NCBI GenBank assembly: GCA_937911865.1
Contig: CALDSK010000325.1
Coordinates: forward strand, 1 to 64,000
DNA from: an uncultured Synechococcus sp.
GTDB lineage: Bacteria; Cyanobacteriota; Cyanobacteriia; Phormidesmidales; Phormidesmidaceae
Reading direction: 5' to 3'
DNA length: 64,000 bases
Each line of letters begins with the position of its first letter. The first letter of the stretch is position 1. Below, piece after piece: positions 60,934 through 64,000 of the stretch. The notes below the pieces were generated by a model. That model ran no database searches. It had not been told where the DNA came from and worked only from the letters and a program-made list of their open reading frames with translations. Made by a program: the position numbers and the translations under genes.

Positions 60934-62280
60934 ATGACTCGCAACCCGTCATCTGACACGGATATTTCTATTCGCTCCATTCACCTACGTGATTTGGATA
61001 ATTTGCAGGTGACCGGTGCTACAGAAATTGCGTCTCACTCTACGGATACGCCGGAAATAGACGATTACATTCAGCAGATGCGGCGCTGGTACGGTCCGCT
61101 CAAAGCGCTGACGCTATTCCCAAATCCATTGCGGCATGTATTCTCTGCTTTTGTGGCAGAGGCAGATGGACAACTGCAAGGTCTGATTCAGGTGACGCCG
61201 TTTAATAAGACGCTCAGCACCTGGAAGATTGATCGGATGCTGGTGAATCTAGCGAAAAAGCAGGCCAAGAGTCAGGCAAGCGATCGCGCTAATAAAGGAA
61301 AGCCCCAGGCTAGGAAAAACGCTGGAAAAAATGGCGAGTGCAGGCTGCATCTCGGTATGGATGTTGGTTCGCAGCTGCTACGCTATTGCTTCGAGACGAT
61401 TCGTGAGGCCCAATACTGGATTAGTGAAACCGACGTCAACGATCAGTTTGGCTTAGCGCTCTATCGACAAAACGGGTTTCAGCCGTTGGCCAAGGCTACC
61501 TATTGGTCTATTCAGCCGGAGCAGCTAGCTGTGCTCGCTGAGCGCGATCCAGATTTGCCGAATCTGCTGCCTGTTAGCAATGCGGATGCACAGCTGATCT
61601 ATCAGCTAGAGACCGTGTCTATTCCGCCGCTCGTGCGTCAGGTTTTGGACTATCAAATTCAAGACTTCAGGACGACGCTGACAACTAAAGTCGGCTCCCG
61701 GCTCACCCGCTGGATGAATCGTAAAGACTCCGTTGCTGCCTATGTATTTGAGCCTCAGCGTAAAACGGCGATCGGCTACTTTGAGCTGAAGTTGTGCCGA
61801 GATGGCCCTGAAGCGCACACTGCTAAGCTGACGGTGCATCCGGCTTATACCTGGCTGTATCCAGAGCTGATGGCTCAAATGGCAGGTGTGGTGCAAAAGT
61901 TTCCAGAGCAGCCACTGCAAATTATGTCTTTGGACTATCAGACTGAGCGCGAAGAGTATCTGCGCCAAATAGGTGCGCTAGAAATTGAGCATACGCTAAT
62001 GATGTCACGCTCGGTTTGGCATAAGGTTCGTGAGTCTAAAGCGGGCGCGCTAGAGGGCCTAAAGATGCCAGATGTGCTGCCAGGCCTACAGCCTACAGGA
62101 ACACCGATGCCGGGTCGATTTTCCTGGCGAGGGTTGAAGCTCGGTCCGCTGCTAGATAGTTCGTTCTCTGATGGTATGAGCTGGGAGCGGTTTTTGCTAG
62201 AGAATATGTCTAAGCTGTCGTTAGAGACGCGATCGCGAGATAACAGAACAAATGACAGTGATGAAAAGGCGTCTGATTAG
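60934..62280 (+). CDS. GNAT family N-acetyltransferase-like protein
   Basis: A 448-residue protein. Residues about 10-190 form a GNAT-like fold (ISIRSIHLRDLDNLQVTGAT, LQGLIQVTPFNKT, GSQLLRYCFETIREAQYWIS, ETDVNDQFGLALYRQNGFQP); a basic insert with HIP1-encoded residues sits near 110-130. The second half (after 200) is a further alpha/beta region that could be a second, degenerate GNAT domain. The substrate is unknown. It is preceded by AGGAG and separated from ruvX by about 60 bp. Confidence 0.8.
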   Translation: MTRNPSSDTDISIRSIHLRDLDNLQVTGATEIASHSTDTPEIDDYIQQMRRWYGPLKALTLFPNPLRHVFSAFVAEADGQLQGLIQVTPFNKTLSTWKIDRMLVNLAKKQAKSQASDRANKGKPQARKNAGKNGECRLHLGMDVGSQLLRYCFETIREAQYWISETDVNDQFGLALYRQNGFQPLAKATYWSIQPEQLAVLAERDPDLPNLLPVSNADAQLIYQLETVSIPPLVRQVLDYQIQDFRTTLTTKVGSRLTRWMNRKDSVAAYVFEPQRKTAIGYFELKLCRDGPEAHTAKLTVHPAYTWLYPELMAQMAGVVQKFPEQPLQIMSLDYQTEREEYLRQIGALEIEHTLMMSRSVWHKVRESKAGALEGLKMPDVLPGLQPTGTPMPGRFSWRGLKLGPLLDSSFSDGMSWERFLLENMSKLSLETRSRDNRTNDSDEKASD

Positions 62281-62337
62281 TTGCCCAGGTGCGCTCTGTA
62301 AGGCCATCCGTAAGGCCAATTGAGAGGGCCAATTGGG

Positions 62338-62886
62338 ATGGTATCTGCACTGGGGTTAGATTTAGGCGCAAAACGAATTGGCGTAGCGGGCTGCGATCGC
62401 ACCGGCCTAATCGCTACTGGTTTGATGACGATCCACAAAACGAATTTTGAGAGCGTTTTGCGGCCGCTGCGTCAGCTCATCGAGGAAAGATCGGTTGAGG
62501 TGTTAGTGGTCGGACTGCCTTACACTATGGACGGGCAGATAGGCTTTCAGGCGAAAAAGATTCAAAAAATGGCCGGGCGTCTGTCAAAGGCGCTGTCTTT
62601 GCCCGTTGAGTTTGTCGATGAGCGGCTGACCTCATTTCAAGCTGAACAAATGCTGCTGGGCGAAAGGCGATCGCTCACCCGTAACAAAGCGCTAATTGAC
62701 CGCAAGGCAGCTGCTATTATTTTGCAGCAGTGGCTAGATGCCAGACACGAAACTGCCAGACGCGAAACTGCCAGCACTGAAAAGCTGGCGCATTCCTCCG
62801 AATCTACCTCAGAAAATCAGAACCATCACAAGCCCCCTTCATCAGGAGATTGCACCCATGGAAATCGATCCGAGCCTGTTAGGTGA
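62338..62886 (+). CDS. ruvX: Putative Holliday junction resolvase YqgF/RuvX
   Basis: A 182-residue RNase H-fold protein. ALGLDLGAKRIGVAGCDRTG holds the first carboxylate, VLVVGLPYTMDGQIGFQAKK follows, and VEFVDERLTSFQAEQ plus DRKAAAIILQQWLD complete the YqgF core. It acts on branched nucleic acids or 16S rRNA 5' ends. A non-conserved tail of about 45 residues contains a small duplication (ARHETARRETA). Its stop lies 29 bp inside the following gene. ATG 62338 is used. Confidence 0.9.
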   Translation: MVSALGLDLGAKRIGVAGCDRTGLIATGLMTIHKTNFESVLRPLRQLIEERSVEVLVVGLPYTMDGQIGFQAKKIQKMAGRLSKALSLPVEFVDERLTSFQAEQMLLGERRSLTRNKALIDRKAAAIILQQWLDARHETARRETASTEKLAHSSESTSENQNHHKPPSSGDCTHGNRSEPVR

Positions 62887-63448
62887 GCCCGCTGAATATC
62901 CGGTTGTCACCTTGCGTGACGAAGATGATCGCGAGCTGGCTTGCTACGTAGAAAAAAGTATTGACGTTGATGGGGCCGAATTTTTGCTGTTGCTGCCTGT
63001 CAATCTCCCCATTGAAATTTTCGTGTGGGAAACTGACGATGAGGCCGAGGGTGACGATGATGCGGCCGAGATCTTGGTCGATATAGAAGAAGAGGATATC
63101 GATAGGCTGTTTCCAACAGCTAGAGCCGTACTCGCTGAGCTCGATTTGCTGCTAGAGCGATCGGCCCATACGCTCACTGCTGCCGGAGATTTGCCTGAAG
63201 GCGATGAAGAAGACTGCTTTTCTCTAGATATCAGTGAGGAAGGGGATGAGCATCCGGTGACCGAAGAGTTTCAGATGTTGGCAACCTTTTTTCATCAGGA
63301 GGCTCAGTACACGCTGTGTACGCCTTTAGATCCACTGCTCTTTTTTGCGACGAGAGCGACAGATGGCTCAATAGAGCTGGTCGATCCTGAGGATTTTCAG
63401 AAAATGCGATCGCAGCTAGAGAACAAGCTATTTGACGTTTTGGACTAA
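62858..63448 (+). CDS. DUF3727 family acidic protein
   Basis: A 196-residue acidic protein. VVTLRDEDDRELACYVEKSI, VDGAEFLLLLPVNLPIEIFV, IEEEDIDRLFPTARAVLAEL and YTLCTPLDPLLFFATRATDG mark DUF3727 (with a DUF1292-like first half). In cyanobacteria it commonly lies between ruvX and mltG, as here. ATG 62858 has CAGGAG about 8 bp upstream; a longer frame into ruvX is not used. Function unknown; conservation of gene order suggests a role with cell-wall or rRNA processing genes. Confidence 0.85.
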   Translation: MEIDPSLLGEPAEYPVVTLRDEDDRELACYVEKSIDVDGAEFLLLLPVNLPIEIFVWETDDEAEGDDDAAEILVDIEEEDIDRLFPTARAVLAELDLLLERSAHTLTAAGDLPEGDEEDCFSLDISEEGDEHPVTEEFQMLATFFHQEAQYTLCTPLDPLLFFATRATDGSIELVDPEDFQKMRSQLENKLFDVLD

Positions 63449-63519
63449 AGTTTGCAAAAGTGTCTTTTGTCTAAATCTTTTGTCTGAAGTAGATCTCTTT
63501 TAGCGTTGTCTCTGTAACT

Positions 63520-64000
63520 ATGCGTGCTTCAAAACGGTTGTTTTTCTTCGTGCTGATTGCCCTGTCAGCACTCATCGCTGGCCAGAGCTGGGCCTGGTGG
63601 AGCTGGGCGAAGTCACCTGTACTAGCCGCTGAAGAGGCCGACGAAGACAGCTTTGTAGTGGTCGATATTCCAGAAGGCACAGCTTCTAACCAGATTGGTC
63701 AAGACCTTGAAACCAATGGCCTGATTCGCTCAACAACAGCCTGGAAGCTACTGAGTCGGTGGAAGTCTTTTCGCGGTGAGGAAGGTGGCTTCCAGGCCGG
63801 AAGCTATGTCATTTCTCCTGCTCAGAGCTTGAGTGAGATTGCTGAGACCATTTGGCAAGGCGATGTCGTTCAAACCAGCTTTACTATTCCAGAAGGCTGG
63901 AATCGCGAAAAAATGGCTGCCCGATTCGAAGATCAGGGCTTTACAACCGCCGAAGAGTTTTTAGCTGCGACTGAGCGCATTCCCTACGAGCGCTATCCGT
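63520..64000 (+). CDS. mltG: Endolytic murein transglycosylase MltG, partial
   Basis: The frame opens at ATG 63520 and runs to the window end, so about 160 N-terminal residues are seen. A membrane helix (LFFFVLIALSALIAGQSWAW) is followed by the LysM-like domain of MltG (VVVDIPEGTASNQIGQDLET, GLIRSTTAWKLLSRW, FQAGSYVISPAQSLSEIAET, then FTIPEGWNREKMAARFEDQG). MltG cuts nascent glycan strands and fixes their length. The catalytic Glu lies beyond the window. It follows the DUF3727 gene by about 70 bp. Confidence 0.9.
   Translation, partial: MRASKRLFFFVLIALSALIAGQSWAWWSWAKSPVLAAEEADEDSFVVVDIPEGTASNQIGQDLETNGLIRSTTAWKLLSRWKSFRGEEGGFQAGSYVISPAQSLSEIAETIWQGDVVQTSFTIPEGWNREKMAARFEDQGFTTAEEFLAATERIPYERYP

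Noticed and set aside
1..64000. Mobile elements, prophage or a defence island
   Set aside because: No transposase, integrase, terminal repeats or phage genes are seen; the MazF pair and the ArsR unit are the only accessory-type genes.

Overview
The window is chromosomal DNA from a cyanobacterium. The evidence is taxon-restricted genes: sasA (clock output kinase), hmpF (pilus motility), lrtA, menB for phylloquinone, hemJ, a one-helix high-light-inducible protein, ycf34, crr6 (NDH-1 assembly), a PAP/fibrillin protein and many small cyanobacterial DUF families (DUF760, DUF2811, DUF3134, DUF3727). The octamer GCGATCGC (HIP1) also recurs. GC content looks near 50 percent. The pixH/pixI-like genes and hmpF suggest type IV pilus motility and phototaxis, as in Leptolyngbya-like filamentous lineages, but genus is not settled. 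I see no insertion sequence, prophage, CRISPR array, rRNA or canonical tRNA gene.

Layout. 0-3 kb: a motility module, with a CheY-like regulator and a CheW-like protein (cut by the window edge) on the minus strand and hmpF diverging from them. 3-10 kb: S4 RNA-binding protein, glutaredoxin, lrtA/hpf, lipB, a response-regulator/PP2C phosphatase with a membrane-anchored partner, and a CocE-type hydrolase. 10-23 kb: sasA, pspA, a SPOR-domain protein, a DciA-like protein, menB, hemJ, an HLIP gene, an ABC ATPase, scpB, DUF760 and an HtrA/Deg protease. 23-31 kb: a LysM/LytM-like protein without zinc ligands, a basic membrane protein, cca, ycf34, a zinc-ribbon/kinase/WD40 protein and murJ. 31-35 kb: a phnDCE transporter whose permease is a fused tandem dimer, then an 0.9 kb gap with a phased cluster of DnaA boxes beside an AT-rich tract, a candidate replication origin.

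35-45 kb: DUF2811, a PHP phosphoesterase, a structured gap with inverted and tandem repeats and a possible 34-residue membrane peptide, then a TonB-like protein, cobI, a lipase, a Na+/H+ antiporter, a Cas4/AddB-like nuclease and a fibrillin. 45-50 kb: DUF3134, a perfect 50-bp palindrome, mraY, ssrA (tmRNA), a repeat protein, a TPR protein and cimA. 51-53 kb: an arsenic unit (arsI, arsR) with the same operator-like palindrome before each gene, and a MazF-type toxin-antitoxin pair. 53-64 kb: ilvD, a DUF1400 alpha/beta hydrolase, wecB, crr6, a CofE-like membrane protein, a GNAT protein and the ruvX-DUF3727-mltG cluster (mltG cut by the window end).

Most genes are housekeeping: cell wall (murJ, mraY, mltG), branched-chain amino acids (cimA, ilvD), cofactors (lipB, menB, hemJ, cobI), photosynthetic assembly and RNA/translation quality control (cca, lrtA, ssrA). 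The less ordinary material is the origin-like cluster, the spacerless palindrome, the paired ArsR operators, the PP2C/membrane-protein pair, the standalone Fe-S nuclease, the inactive-looking LytM protein and many short tandem duplications (12-24 bp), often at gene ends. No large undescribed multi-gene system stands out.
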